Of a DNA stretch of 64,000 nucleotides, positions 51,066 to 63,446 are shown piece after piece. The notes under the pieces are model-generated. The model was not told the origin of the DNA. It searched no databases and saw only the letters and a list, made by a program, of their open reading frames with translations. Position numbers and translations under genes: made by a program. The stretch is from Rhyzopertha dominica (lineage: Eukaryota; Arthropoda; Insecta; Coleoptera; Bostrichidae). The stretch is taken from contig QCXZ01000064.1 in the NCBI GenBank assembly GCA_025024175.1, positions 19,282,001 through 19,346,000 of the forward strand. The letters run 5' to 3'. Numbering within the stretch: position 1 is the first letter of the stretch; every line of letters begins with the position of its first letter.

Positions 51066-53065
51066 GTATGATTTGTCGGGGCTTGGCTGGTAGTGTTAGA
51101 GAGGTTTCCCAGAATAGTAGAGCAATGTGAGTAATCACTGAATATCCTTGCATGCTGTATATTGGTTGGCTCATATGAAACTTGTGGGTTGTATATATAT
51201 GAGTGTTACTTAAAAATTTGGAGATTATATGTAGCACTGCAATGCAATGTGAATATTGATTAACTAAATATCCTTACATGTAGTATAATGGCTTGGTGTT
51301 AAAATAGTGGATGATATACCTGAGCATTACGGATAATTTCAGAGATGCCATTTATCTATGTGGTGCGATGGGTGTGTTCACTGTTACCTGTGCATGTTTA
51401 GTCCATCTTTGCTTCTTGCTACAGCGTGTAAAACGATTAGGACATTGATGAGATAACAGTATTGAGCTCAAGAGTAGAGATATGAATCAAAAGTTATTGT
51501 TAGCTAAGGAGAACGTTGAGATGACGATATTGAGCTCAAGAGAAGATATATTAATAAGAAGTTATTGTTAGATATGGAGACCACCTAGCACTTCGGTGCA
51601 GACTGTGCTACATTAGTGTGGTTGGCCATATTGCCTGCAGAGGTGGTCGGCTGTATGTGTTCTGCACAACAGGCAGTTCTATAAAGTATTATATAGGGAG
51701 GCTACCTAGCACTACGGTGAAGAGTGTTTAGTCATATGCTACATTGGTGTAGTTTGCCATATTGCCTGCACGGGAAATCGGCTGTATTGTTCTGCACAAC
51801 AGTCAGTTTTATAGAGCATTAGATAGGAATGCTACCTAGCACTATGGTGCGGACTGTTTAGTTATATTATGCTAAATTTGTTGTAGTTGGTCATATTACC
51901 AGACCCTGTATATGTTCCGCGCAACAGTCAGTTCGATAATTAAACTATAATAGAAATAAAAAAGACGAAGTTAAGTTGTTGTGTTGCTATAGCAGTTGAT
52001 AGTTGAGATCAATATTAAGGAAGTAGTTCTGCTGAGCATATTTCTGGTTATATATGTCATATGTATATATGTATGTCTGATTATAAAGTAAATAAATAAT
52101 GGAGTATAAAGCAGCACAAGTAGATGTTGATCTTTGCGATAATGTATGTATTGAGCAGTTGAGTGCTATTGAGATGCTGTTGTCGGTTGTGTTAATTTGT
52201 ACATTGGCTTTTAGTAGCCAGAAGAAGGAACGAATGTGCAGCATTACAAAAAAGTAGACACTAGTTTTACGATCATGTAGATTGAGCATGTGGTGACCTA
52301 TTTAGTTTATCAGTATATTTAACTGCCCTTGTTAAGTATATTAGATATTCGTGCTTGGGTATTAATTTTGTTTTTCTTTATAATAATAGGTCTGACAGCA
52401 AGAGGCCAAATTCTTTGTAGAGGCCAAGCACTTACCAGCATTGTAAATGTACATTAATTTACATTATGCAATATCTGTTAAGTGCATCATCATCATCATC
52501 ATTACTTTCGAGCAGAAAATACTGCCTAACATATGTCATTGCTTATAATGTACTCGAATGTTCTGCTAAACAGTTTGGTAAAGGACAACGTTATCAGTGT
52601 TTCTTTGCATCTAGGAACATTTGCCGATATTCCATTGGTTTCTATGGTTGTTAGAATGATAAACGTGATAAGATGAATCTTTCATAAGTACGAGTAACCA
52701 CTTGATCTCCGCAGTCCTAGAAGCAATAAACGTTTGCTGGTTTGTTTTTTGTATTAAGACATTCGTGGGATATCGTGGATGCAGTTCAGCTGTGCACATT
52801 CATTAATTCAAGCGATGATCGCCATGGTATCGCTAATCCGCGCAAGGGTTGTTTGATCATTTTGGACTTTTTTTTTCATTTTCTTTTTCCTACCTTTCGA
52901 ATGGGTTGTCTATTTTTTATGCTCTTTTACCTTGCATTGTTTAGTTTTTTAGATAATTTTAGCTTTGTCATGAATATGAAGGAGTAGTAGTAGTCTTCGT
53001 ATAGATTTTTTTATTACAACTATTAGTAATTTTTTGAAAATATACATGGAGGAAGAGTCCTTTCG
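51066..53065. repeat. Tandem-repeat-rich insertion inside the BEL/Pao relic
   Basis: Three sets of diverged tandem repeats follow each other: two units of about 122 nt (51122 and 51244, GCAATGTGA starts), two of 68 nt (ATTGAGCTCAAGAG at 51461 and 51529), and three of about 121-130 nt (ACCTAGCAC at 51583, 51704 and 51834, sharing CATATTGCCTGCA and CTGCACAACAG). The remaining 1.1 kb is AT-rich with a short CAT run near 52485. No coding capacity is evident. It separates the RNase H and integrase parts of one relic, so it is probably a later insertion. Confidence 0.55.
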
Positions 53066-53074
53066 TGGACAGTG

Positions 53075-54250
53075 ATAATCTCATCCGAGTATAAGGGCGT
53101 TTACAAAATGCAAATTTATCATTTGGTCGAACACATCAATTGTTTTTCCCAAGAAACTCGTCTTCTGATAAAACGCCAACGTGTGAGACTACTTCACTGT
53201 GGTCCTCGGCAATTATTAAACTCGATTCGTAAACATTATTGGCTTATCTTTGAAGGAAGCTTTAGTCAAACAAATAGTTCATTAATGCGTTAAATGCTTT
53301 CGCATTTCTCCAAGATGTCTATTTCCTAAAATGGGAAACCATCATCTCTTGTTTTATCTGCTTCTCCATTTCACACGGTAGGTGTAGATAACGCTGGACC
53401 AGTAATTATTAAAGATCGTAAGCGTCGTGGTAACAAAACAACTAAAGCCTACATATCATGCGTTTTTGCTTGTTTCGCGACGTATGCTCTTCACCTTGAA
53501 TTGGTCTCTGATTTAACCACCACATCGTTTTTGCTCTGCCTGCGCCGCTTCGTCGTTCGTAAAAGGAAACCCTCACACATTTATTCAGACAATGGGAATA
53601 ACTTCGTTGTAGTAAAGTCAGAGCTCAGTAAATTACGTAAAATTTCTCATAGCTTCTAAAACTGGTATCCAGAAACAAATGTCTAGTAAAGGCAAAACCT
53701 GGTACTTTATACCCCCATATGGCCCTCACTTTGAAAGCTTATGGGAGGCGGGTGTTAAATATTCTAAATCAGTCATCAAATAAGCTAACACGTTTTTTTA
53801 TATTTGAAGAGATGTATACAGTTTGCTTGTGCAAATTGAAGCCATATTAAATTTCCGTCCGTTAACACCAATGTCTTCCGACCCTCATGACCTAACCCCG
53901 ATTTTGTTATGCCCATTTCTTAATTGGAAAATCGCTAGTCGTAATACCAAATCCAGATTTGCAACACGTTAACGAGTCTCTGCTGTCACTCTTTTAACGC
54001 ATCCAACATAACCAGTAACCATTCTATAAACGGTGGAGCCGTGTATGCCTGAACGAGTTGCAACCAGTTCGAAATGGTTTGGACAACAGAGTGATGAAGA
54101 TGAACCCATTTGCCCAGGAACAATAGTCCTAGTGAAGGATGACAAACTTCCTCATTATGATGGAAGCTCGGCCGCATACTGGAAACAGGGTTTCATCAAA
54201 CCCCCCGCAATCAAGGTGTGTCTCTTCCAATCTAGGAGTTATCGTCCTAG
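53075..54250 (+). pseudogene. BEL/Pao retrotransposon relic: integrase part
   Basis: HCGPRQLLNSIRKHYW (about 53199-53246) matches the zinc-binding N-terminus of BEL/Pao integrase. VGVDNAGPV (about 53380-53405), AYISCVFACFATYALHLELV and SDNGNNF (about 53586-53606) cover the catalytic core with its two Asp. PPYGPHFESLWEAGVKYSKS (about 53710-53770) carries the last acidic residue. Further on, CPGTIVLVKDDKLPHYDG (54110-54165) fits the C-terminal domain. Stops and frame changes occur throughout. Same relic as 50.1-51.1 kb. Confidence 0.8.
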
Positions 54251-54577
54251 AATTAGCCTATCCAGAATGCTGTCAAAAATGGCGGCTGGATGCAAGGAGG
54301 GAGAATAACAGGAGGGAGCGTCGGTTTGAAAAACTGGTCGCGCGAGCCACGAGGTTTAGGGCAATAAAAGGTGTTTCGCGACTACAATTACGGGCTGTGG
54401 TTGTTGAAAACAAGCGTGGTGTGCCAGCGGTTTGTAGAGAATCCCGACTGCGCAAGTCGTAACAGAGTAATAAAAGGTGTCTGGCGTGGTGGAAAATATT
54501 TTACATTGGGCTTACGGCCGCACTCCTTCCTGCTACTCTTCCTTCTTGGCTAGATGACAAACATAACCTAAATTACG

Positions 54578-54779
54578 TAGAGGTGGGTAGGTCGCTAACG
54601 AACTGTTAAAAAGAATGGCTCTTGGGTGAGAACTGCGCGAACTGGTTCGTGACATTGAAAGTTCGTCGTTTGCGAACGAACAGCTGTTGTTTCAGTTCGC
54701 GAATGAACTATTGAAACGAATAACGGCTCACTTGCGCGAGCTAGTTGGCTCTCCAAAACGAACTGTTTTCCCCATCTTA
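54578..54779 (-). mobile_element. Short MITE copy with TA ends
   Basis: 202 bp starting TAGAGGTGGG and ending CCCCATCTTA, i.e. imperfect inverted ends bounded by TA, the target of Tc1/mariner-type transposases. Its reverse complement matches both ends of the longer copy at 56191-56769 (GTTCGTTCGC..ACGA motifs, CGCGCAGTTCTCACC). No coding capacity. Confidence 0.65.
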
Positions 54780-54799
54780 TTAGGGCATTTAAAGATGGC

Positions 54800-56190
54800 G
54801 GGTGGATGACAAATACGTGTTCTGGACAGCCTAATAAAGGTCGTCTATTTAGCAATATTTTGAAATTAACATAAATAATTTAAAAGATGGGGGCATTTTT
54901 AGAATCTCTTTTTTTGCGTTCTACACTTTAGTATTATGTTATATTTCACGTGCTTTGTAAACGTTATTTTCATTCTTTATGACTTTTGTAACTTTTTCAG
55001 CTTCAACTCAAAGCCATGACAATTAAAAGCAATTTCCTTATCATTTACTTCACGAAGAAGTATGTTAAAGTTCATTTTAGGTAATTGTCGTAGTTTTGAA
55101 ATATCCGGTATCCGACCGGATATTGAGTTAATATCGGGTATCCTGCCGTTTCATCTCTAGTAATAAATATATCAAATTACCTCGAAAAGGCCACAAATAT
55201 TCTTGATGAAGTCAGGGGAAACTTTGGTTTCCTTACCACAAAAACATATGTATTGATATGTCGAAAACTGTTCATCATGTCAAAAAACACATTGCAGCAT
55301 TAGATTCTATATAAGAAAGTTTTAAGAAAATTTTGAAATACTTATAGAAACTACTAGCAGTCCTTTGAAGATTTGAACTTTTGGTTTTAGGCTATAGCCC
55401 AAGAACTAAAAAAGTTATCCTAAAGGTGTGTTGCTTCGCTAATTTATATAAGAGAGTAGAGCAGGTTAACAAAAATCCCGACTGTCTGGCCTTAATAATA
55501 ACCAAAATAATCTAAAAAAATATATACATTTCATAAATGGGACAACCTGTACTTACAGACAATTGTATATTATTACATTAATTATGATTTTTGTTACGCT
55601 TGATGGTAGTTAAAATTATTATTTTATATGTATGTACATTTAAATATTTTATTTCAAAACCAATCGCTAAGAACTAAAATTGAAAAAAAATGTCGTTTGG
55701 AAAGTACTATTACTTTGTTTGCAAATAAATTAAATTTTTATTTTGTGTGACGATTAAGGGGACAACACTATTTCGTAATGGCAGTCAAAAACTTATTAGG
55801 TTTGGGACCAAAAAAAACTTTGTTTTTCTTATATTTTACATAGTAGTTCCAAGTATGTATCCACTTTATTTCAAGTATTTGGTAAAGAGCATTTGGCTGA
55901 TATAAATCCATCATCAGTAAGTAAATCATCAATATGAAAGCAAGCAGACCTGACGTCAAAAAAGTATCCTGCATGTCAGCAATACGAACAAATATTTTAA
56001 TGATTTAATAACAGTTTAATACGGTGCAACAAAAGTTATAATCATTAATACCCACTTTGAAATTAATGTTTCCCATTAATAACACATTTATTACAAAATC
56101 ACAGTTTAGAACATGATACAACGCATCTTTTGGATGCTGTCAAATGTCAAACAGAAGAAATGTCTGCTAACCACGACATATCGATTCACG
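54800..56190. other. AT-rich stretch between two MITE copies
   Basis: No gene recognised. A small inverted pair ATCCGGTATCCGACCGGAT lies near 55106. Confidence 0.45.
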
Positions 56191-56769
56191 TAGAGATGGG
56201 AAAAAAGTTCGTTTTGAAGAGCTAGTTCGCGCAAAAGAGCCGTTCGTTTCTATAGTTCGTTCGCGAACGATTTAGCAACCATACAACACACCACAGCCGT
56301 AGCAGCTATATTACACATATATTACTATATTACATCGTACGCGTACGTTCGGGCCAGCGATCAGCGCTCACGCCTTACACGCGAAGAGCTGAAACAGCAG
56401 CTGTTCGTTCGCGAACGACCAACTTTTATTATTGTCACGACCAGTGCGGGCATTTCTCACCCGCCAGTCATTCCTTTTAATACGATTCATCCGCGACCGA
56501 ACTAACTTCGACTACACCGTTTATCGGTCAGCATTTAGGCGCGTATAGCTGAAACTAGTTCGTTCGCGAACGACAAACTTTCACTTAGTTGGCGACCGAC
56601 CCAATTCGACTACACCGTTTAGCGGTCAGCCCTCAGGCCTTACGCGTGTATATCTGAAACTATGTAGTTCGTTCGCGAACGACAAACTTTCAATGTCACG
56701 AACTAGTTCGCGCAGTTCTCACCCGGAGCCATTCTTTTTAACAGTTCGTTCGCTACCGACCCAACTCTA
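56191..56769 (+). mobile_element. Longer copy of the MITE with internally repeated units
   Basis: 579 bp from TAGAGATGGG to CCCAACTCTA, inverted ends flanked by TA. The interior carries about three diverged tandem units of 100-110 nt (CTACACCGTTTA.CGGTCAGC ... GCTGAAAC ... TTCGTTCGCGAACGAC), each with the perfect palindrome TCGTTCGCGAACGA. The 54.6-kb copy has a single unit and lies in the opposite orientation. No open frame; non-autonomous. Confidence 0.65.
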
Positions 56770-57715
56770 ATCCACAGTCCTTTAATTTACACGTTCATCA
56801 TACATCGCATCGTTCAAAATTTACGTAGACTAATGTTTATTAATTCCTTCACTGCGTTTCATATTTTGAGTCGTGTGCTTTTTATACTGACCTCAATTCT
56901 AGAAACTAATGTTTTCTTGTCCTGGTGCAGGGTTTAAACATGTCTGCTCACTGATATAACCTGGTTAAATTTTGTTTGTGAGGTTTAGAGGTTAAATTAT
57001 TATACCATAGATGGTATCTTCGATCTTAAAATTCGTTTTTCTTATTATTTATTTGCACTGAAAAAATGAAAAGTGACAAAACAGTCAGGAAACGTCGGCA
57101 TGAATGAACTAGAATCACACTTAAAAGTTTTTTTTATGTCCCAACCAGGATAACTTTTTAACCACTTCATAATGATAATTCAGTAAAATATCCCGTAATC
57201 TTTTATAGTCTTGCAATAATACGAGTCAACCACCGTCCATACAATCCTGTAATGGCTCTCTGTAACTTAAGTCAGTCCAAACAGATAGGTAAACGCTGTA
57301 GTTAGGCAAATTTGGATGACAATTTCTAGCAACATTATACAAGTACATCGGTTCTTAAACAAACGAAACAGTAAATGTGAGTGTATTAAAAACATGTACG
57401 CTAGTTATGTTTCTGAAAAAACTGTCACTATCAAACGGACAAAAAATTGATGATCTGACGTTTCGATTACCCCTATAATCTCTGTGAAAAAACAACCGCA
57501 AAAAATTGTTTAACTCAAGTAAACACAATAACTTTTGTTGGTGTTTGTAACTAATAAAACAACAGCTGAAACATCTTAACAAAATATATAGTACTTCCAA
57601 ACGATGTCGCACACTATATCGCATTTCACATACTATTTCTAGGATTGAAATGTAATTAAATTTGTTTTAATTAAAATAACACAATTGCAATTAGGTTATT
57701 GCATAAAAGAATCGA
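56770..57715. other. Intergenic stretch downstream of the second transporter
   Basis: AT-rich, no gene seen. An 89-codon minus frame at 57355-57624 has no supporting similarity. Confidence 0.45.
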
Positions 57716-57717
57716 TT

Positions 57718-57727
57718 TTTATTTATT
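57718..57727 (-). terminator. Poly(A) signal of the second sugar transporter
   Basis: Overlapping TTTATTTATT on plus gives AATAAA twice on minus, about 110 nt past the stop. Confidence 0.45.
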
Positions 57728-57834
57728 AATATATTTTTAAATGGAAGTATTAGATATAGGCTTCTAAATATTACAGCATTTTGAATCCTTTCTGTAAACA
57801 TTATACGTAACTTATAAAACGATGCAAAACTTAT

Positions 57835-60800
57835 TTATAATGAAACGGAACGAAGAGCAGCAGCGGTACCTGCCCGATCTACATTGAAGCGCGTGAATCT
57901 CCTTTCTCTGTCATATGCTACCGTATGTCTTCGCGGTCTTCGTCGATGCATTTCCGACCAGTCGTATAGGCCAGTTACTGTACTCTGGCGTCTTATGGGG
58001 ATGTCCTTCTTGAATTCTTGTTGTATTTCTTCCAGAGTTTTCCCTCCGGTTTCTGGTATAAAATAATAGGCGCCTATTATATTTATCACGCAGCATACAC
58101 CAAAAAAAGCAAATCCACTGTGCATACCCAGCGTCTTCTGTAAAACTTGAAAGATCTTAGTTGTACTGCTAATAAGAAGGGAAAACGCAACGTTGACAAT
58201 TATGAGTGCTTTTCCTTTAATTTTGGCGGAGTATAGTTCCCCTATTATCAAGCCCGGTATTAAACCAGCGCCTATTAAGAAGAAAGTCACATACATGAGC
58301 ATGACAACCAGCGGAACCATTTGGTAGTTTGCTATAGCCTCAGCTGAATATTTTTGGGCATAATAGAAATAAGTAGCTTCCATGAAAAGGAAAAGTGCAC
58401 ATCCTGACAAGGAGGACAACATAGCTATTCTCCTTCCAAGTTTTTCTAGAATAACAGCACCAATAAAATTCATAGCAGCGCAAACAGCTGTGAATATAAT
58501 AGTACACTGAGTAGGGGATATAATGTCTCCTGCTGCTTGTTGAAATATAAACTTATTGTATACCACGAAACTAAAAAAACCAGAGAGCTGTTGGACAATC
58601 CTTACGAATATGCCAACCCATAGCGCATTCCTGTTGCTTCTTGTTATAACTAAATCCCTCCAACGGCCTCTTTCTGCCATCTGTCTATTAACAGCGGCCT
58701 TTAATTCTTCGAACTCATCATCTATGTCAGTTGTACGTCTCAGCTGCATTAACGATTGCCTTGCTTCTTCTAATTCTCCTTTCATTATCAAATAAAATGG
58801 AGACTCCGGCATTAAACTAAAAGTGCAAATGAAGACTACAGGTGATATAAGAAAAAGTAAAGCATTCGTCCTGATATCCAAATATCCGCCACCAATATTC
58901 ATAAGCAATTGCCCAACAAATACCATGAATACCATGGAGTTTCCCCAGGTCCCTCTAACTCTGGGAGTTGATATTTCTCCGAAGTAGCATATAAACGCGC
59001 TGACCAAGCAAGCGTTAGCAAATCCTGCAATAGCTGTAGCCATATAGAAGAGATATATGTTCTTGGAGAACGCGATGATTAAAAAAGATATAGATACAGG
59101 CAGTATTATTGTCTGGAGAGTAGTCTTTCTGCCTATCCTGTCTATAAGAAAGCCGTACATAAATCCAGATATTATACTGCTTAAAGGAGGTATAACGGTA
59201 AGATAAGAGCATTGGTCCATTGTGAAGTGGTAGTCGTGTTCTTCAGATATCAGGATTGGAATTGATGGAGAGGTCCACGCAAGAAGCGCCCCTACCATAA
59301 GCCCAGAAAGTGAACCTAAACGAGAGGTGGATAAATTGATTTAGTGCTGAATTCTAAAAAAAATTTTTGTTAAGGGGTTAACATGAGGCAAGGCGAAAAC
59401 TTGTCTTTTGAAACAGAAAACAATTAGTATTGCTCAAATTCATGTATTTTTTCAAGCAAAATAACCCATTAGACAGGATAAAAAGAAGGCAAATGGTAGC
59501 TTTTATTATAGTACGCTAAACAAACTTGCAATTATTTTTGTAAATAAATGAGTAATTAGTCATATTATTCTATTTATTTAGGCAGCATTAAACAAAAATT
59601 ACTGAAAACTATTATACGACCAGCAAACAGCAAACAACTGTGCAAAGCAGCATCGTAAACGGTGTCCAATGCAATACATAAGTCCTACTGGGAGTATACC
59701 TCTTACCTACAATGTAGCTTTAGAAATTAGTGGAACACATGCTTGGATCAACTTGAAAAGTGTCGTATTTCCAGATTCCATATTCATACACTATTGTATC
59801 ATATTTATCGGTTAAAGCATCATATAATTTTCTGGACAATACAAACGTGTTTATAAATTACTGTTTCTTTAGTATTGCCTTTAAACGCTAACTAACACAC
59901 TTATAAGATATCATAACCTTTCTGTCAAACTTCGTCTTTCTTTCGGCTCTGTAACTTTGCTTTCTCTAGGTTTGTAGGTCTACCATTATTCAGTATGCGA
60001 CACTTCCTCATTACAAATGTCATATGCTCTTCGCATGTAACAACTTCTCCAAGTTTTTTCATCATCCTTTAGAAGCATTCCTGGATAATTGACACTACAG
60101 ATTTACTCTAAAGAACTGATAGGTGCAGGCATATGTGGTATATTTAAAGATCATTCAAGATGTGATGTACTTCAAGAATTAGCATCAGGCTGTGACTGCC
60201 TAATGCGTGATACAGCTGTTGTTGGAGTTCCGAATCTATTTCATGTACTCGAATATCTTGCAAGATCGTATTGTGGCAGGTCTTTCAGGTCCCTCTAATA
60301 GATTGAAAAGTTTAAACGAATTATCCAGTATTTTTTCCTTTTACAAGGAAATAAATCTGGCTTCAATTTTGTTCATTTTAAGGAGCGATGTTTTCCTCCT
60401 ATGTTTCAGATAGCTTCAAATCCAGCTGTGTTCCTGAATTTAAGATATTACCATTCCTCAAGCCTATTGTTCTACACATCCTGGAAAGGTTCGAGGCACA
60501 CCTTGTGTAGTGGCTTTATGGTTTCTTTTGTTTGTAGAAGAAGCTACAGTAATATGTTGCTCTCTAGATTGTTCTAAACTTGTCAGGTTCAATCGCAAGT
60601 AGTAAATGCTCATCAAATATTAATAGCAAAAACATTTATTTAACTAGGCTAGTATTTTGTAAAGCAGCCTTAGAAAATTTCATGTATCCCTTGTCAGAAT
60701 CATGATATAGTTTCTTTTATGTCATCATGGATATAGCGAAAGGTGGTTTTTGGGTTCTAAAGCCCCCTTGAAGTGAAAAGTTGTTAGTAAAGCCAAAAAC

Positions 60801-63243
60801 GCACCCCATCATTACTGTTATTGTTAAAGAAACCTGCTGTAATAAACAATTCGTTTTAACAAAAAAATTTTTTTTGTCTTTGGCGATAAGCTTTTTTTAC
60901 CTTTACGCGCAAAACAACTAAATTGTACACTATTAATGCAAATATGTCTCATTTGCGTTTATCTCCATGTCCAACGAAGCAGCGACTTCTTCTAATATGC
61001 CATAAAACCAATACATATAATAAATGAATCGGCAGTGATACTAATATGTTTATCTGTACTTTTTCCAAGCATCTAATGCACCCAGTCCTTTCCTGTATTA
61101 ATATTATTTTGAGAAACGTCGTCAGCCACTACATTTTTATTTCATTTGTGACTGAAGCAAGTCGTAACCCTGTCAAACCTTTAAAATGCGAAGTTGGCTT
61201 ACTCTCCATGTATTAAACTTATTGCTGTATCTCTTCCGCGTTTTTGCAACACCTGCGCAGAAATAAGATTGCTTAATGGGGATAGGTAAACAACGAAATT
61301 ACGTTACTTTGCAAATTACACCCTCAAAAAGCATATCTTCTTGGACTATTTTTTTTCATAGAGATTGTTAGTTCCCTACAATGCCAAATTTAAATTGAAT
61401 TGCGCAGATACTTAGAAGTTTTGCGGCTTGGCCCAAGCACTTTAGTAATGTCCTTGTCTCAATGTTCTCCTTTCAGATCCGCTCAGGCACATTCACAGTA
61501 TTATTATACTGTAGCACATTAGCCTATGCCCTATGCGATGCCAATAGCAGTTACGGACTAGTTGGACTAAATAGGTATTGCTGACGTTTTGCAAAGTGTG
61601 ATATATTTAACTTATACCTTTTTAGCAATGTTAATAAGTAAACTTGCTTTTCTTTCCGTTTCTTTAAAGTAATTCTACCCAGATTTATTTTACTAAAATG
61701 TATATTACACAACTGATACCATCGTCTATTTTATAAACAAATTTTAGGATACAGTCTATTTATCCATGCACTTCCGACAACTGGGGTCACTTCAGGAAGT
61801 GCTTCCTAAACAGCAATGTCCAGCAAGAAGTACAATTATTACTGTTCTCAGCTGAGGCCTGCTTAAACGCAGCGATTGTGCAACGTTGTACGCTTTGGGC
61901 GAACTCTATGGACATAATATGCGATTATCGTAATCCTCGGACGTCCTTCCAGTAAAATCAATTTTCATTTCTCAGTAGTTCTCTCACTTTCCACTGTTTT
62001 GGTGCCTATTTCATCCACTACTATGCGTTTTGTAGCTCCCCGTTTAGCTAGTATGTTCGACCTCTCATTACCCACGATCCCCTGATGTCGACAAACGCAT
62101 TCCAGAGTAACTATGTTTTGTGGTCTAAAAGACCAGCTTGGAGCAAAGAACTGTCCTTTTCAGTGCATTTAGTGCGGCCTGACATTTTGCTAAGATCTTC
62201 TTATTATTACAGGTTTTCCGTACCATTGCAATAACACATGCTGTGATTAAAACGACTTCAGTTTGGAAAATTATTGTAAGACTGCCCATTTGTATACCCA
62301 TTGCCTGCCATATTCAGTCTATAAGCTGCTATCAGTACCATTGATGCTAAAACTAGTTGTAGTGGAGGTAGATTCATTAGTCTTTACCGTTGTGCGCATT
62401 ACACTTGTAATTCCTGGATATCCAAGTCTTTGTAGCTTGCCTAGTTTGTCATTTGCATTTTTGCTAATGGATTTGTGCTACCATATATTAAGGACGCGCT
62501 TGTAACTATGGATATTGAGGTTTGAACATAAGCCTGATATATAGTGTGTTATTTCCAGGTATTTGATTTGACTGTTCAGTAGTTTCTTTTGAAATTGAAT
62601 TTCAAATCTTGAAACGACAATATTCTTCATATATGAGGGTGAATGCTTTCAGCGTCCATAATATAAGAATATATAAGTACGGCTCCTCTAAAGCAAAAGC
62701 TCACACAGCTTAGCTAATCGTAAGGACATAAAGTTACTAAAAGTATTTGGACAAAAAATGAAATTGGAGAGCGTGAATTTTTTTTTACAAAATAATAAAA
62801 TTTATATTTGTCTCATATTTACTCCCCTGAAACTAAATTAAAGGTCTGAAAGGGTTTTAGGATCCTCAATTTTCAGGAAGCTTAGTATCAGGTCTTCTCC
62901 ATTAGTGTTTCAGACTACTCAGCGAATTTCGTTTTCTATTTTAAACAGTTTACTTATTTGCACGCTTTAACTAGACGTACCTACTTTTATTGAACCAAAC
63001 CCGTCACTTCATATTAAAGATTGCGATTTCAAAGAAAATAATGTATAATACAGTTATAATATGTAATGTTAACCTGAGACTATGGCAACTATTTCCAACC
63101 ATTCGCTAGGATCATCATCTCCTGGTGGTGGCAGCCAGCGGTATTCTATTTTTCTCAAAACACCCTAAAACGGCCCATCCTTAAACGTGTTCAGTTATTC
63201 TCCTTTTTGATCTAAAGCAGGAGCTACTTACAAGCCTACTCAT
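57835..63243 (-). CDS. MFS/SLC2 sugar transporter, Tret1-like, with arginine-rich tail
   Basis: The main exon 59315-57835 holds nearly the whole protein. Upstream, exon 63164-63074 (…PPPGDDDPSEWLEIVAIVS) joins in frame over a 3758-nt intron at the same place and phase as in the 48-kb paralogue. A 12-nt first exon, 63243-63232 (MSRL, strong GTAAGT donor), is the only nearby ATG that fits. Total 527 aa, 12 membrane helices. Signatures: DRIGRK at 93-98, RGTWG at 155-159, PESP at 204-207, QQLSG at 276-280, EKLGRR at 325-330, GELYSAKIKGK and PETGGKT at 455-461. Function as for Tret1: facilitated trehalose/hexose transport across the plasma membrane. Odd: about 60 extra C-terminal residues, rich in Arg (HRRRPRRHTVAYDRERRF), probably cytosolic. 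The main exon is certain; the first exon is tentative. Confidence 0.85.
59316..61739. other. Left part of the long transporter intron
   Basis: No exon or gene recognised. A donor-like site near 59707 on minus follows a short ATG frame but gives an in-frame TAG, so it was not used as first exon. Confidence 0.5.
61740..62600 (-). pseudogene. LINE relic (Jockey/R1-type) with RNase H domain
   Basis: Minus-strand fragments in order: KYLEITHYISG (YLGV-like), DKLGKLQRLGYPGITSVMRT (62380-62440; typical LNKLQRLACLGITGAMRTT), QAALNALKRTVLCSKLVF (62115-62170; RNase H SQAALKAL region), IVTLECVCRHQGIVGNERSN (62055-62115; VTLVWVPGHSGIPGNERAD), ILAKRGA and LRTVIIVLLAGHCCLG (about 61800-61850; LLTGHCPL). 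Frames shift and stops occur. It lies in the first long intron of the transporter in the same orientation. The 5' RT half and endonuclease are absent. Confidence 0.75.
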
Positions 63244-63446
63244 CTGGAAAAGCAGTAGTTAAGTTCATAACGTTCGTAAATCAGCATTTCGGTATCGTCG
63301 GTCGGTCATCATTGAAGGATTCTAAATAGCTTAAGCACGGTTTCCGCAGGACTTCATTTCTGGTGGAAATCTTATCTGCCAAAATGTTGTGCACGTCGCG
63401 TGTAACTGTCAGAGGTGTCAGATATGTGAAACATTTGACATATTGA

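Noticed and set aside
52483..52503. CAT-repeat microsatellite
   Set aside because: Only about six units; too short to be notable.
59700..59790. First-exon candidate for the second transporter (ATG frame ending at a GTAAGAG donor)
   Set aside because: The frame ends in TAG at the donor and the phase does not fit exon 59315; the 63.07-63.16 kb exon fits better in sequence and phase.
60090..60130. Alternative minus-strand first exon (short ATG frame with GTAAAT donor)
   Set aside because: Leaves phase 2 where phase 1 is needed and lacks the E.WLEIVAIVS-like pre-helix segment.
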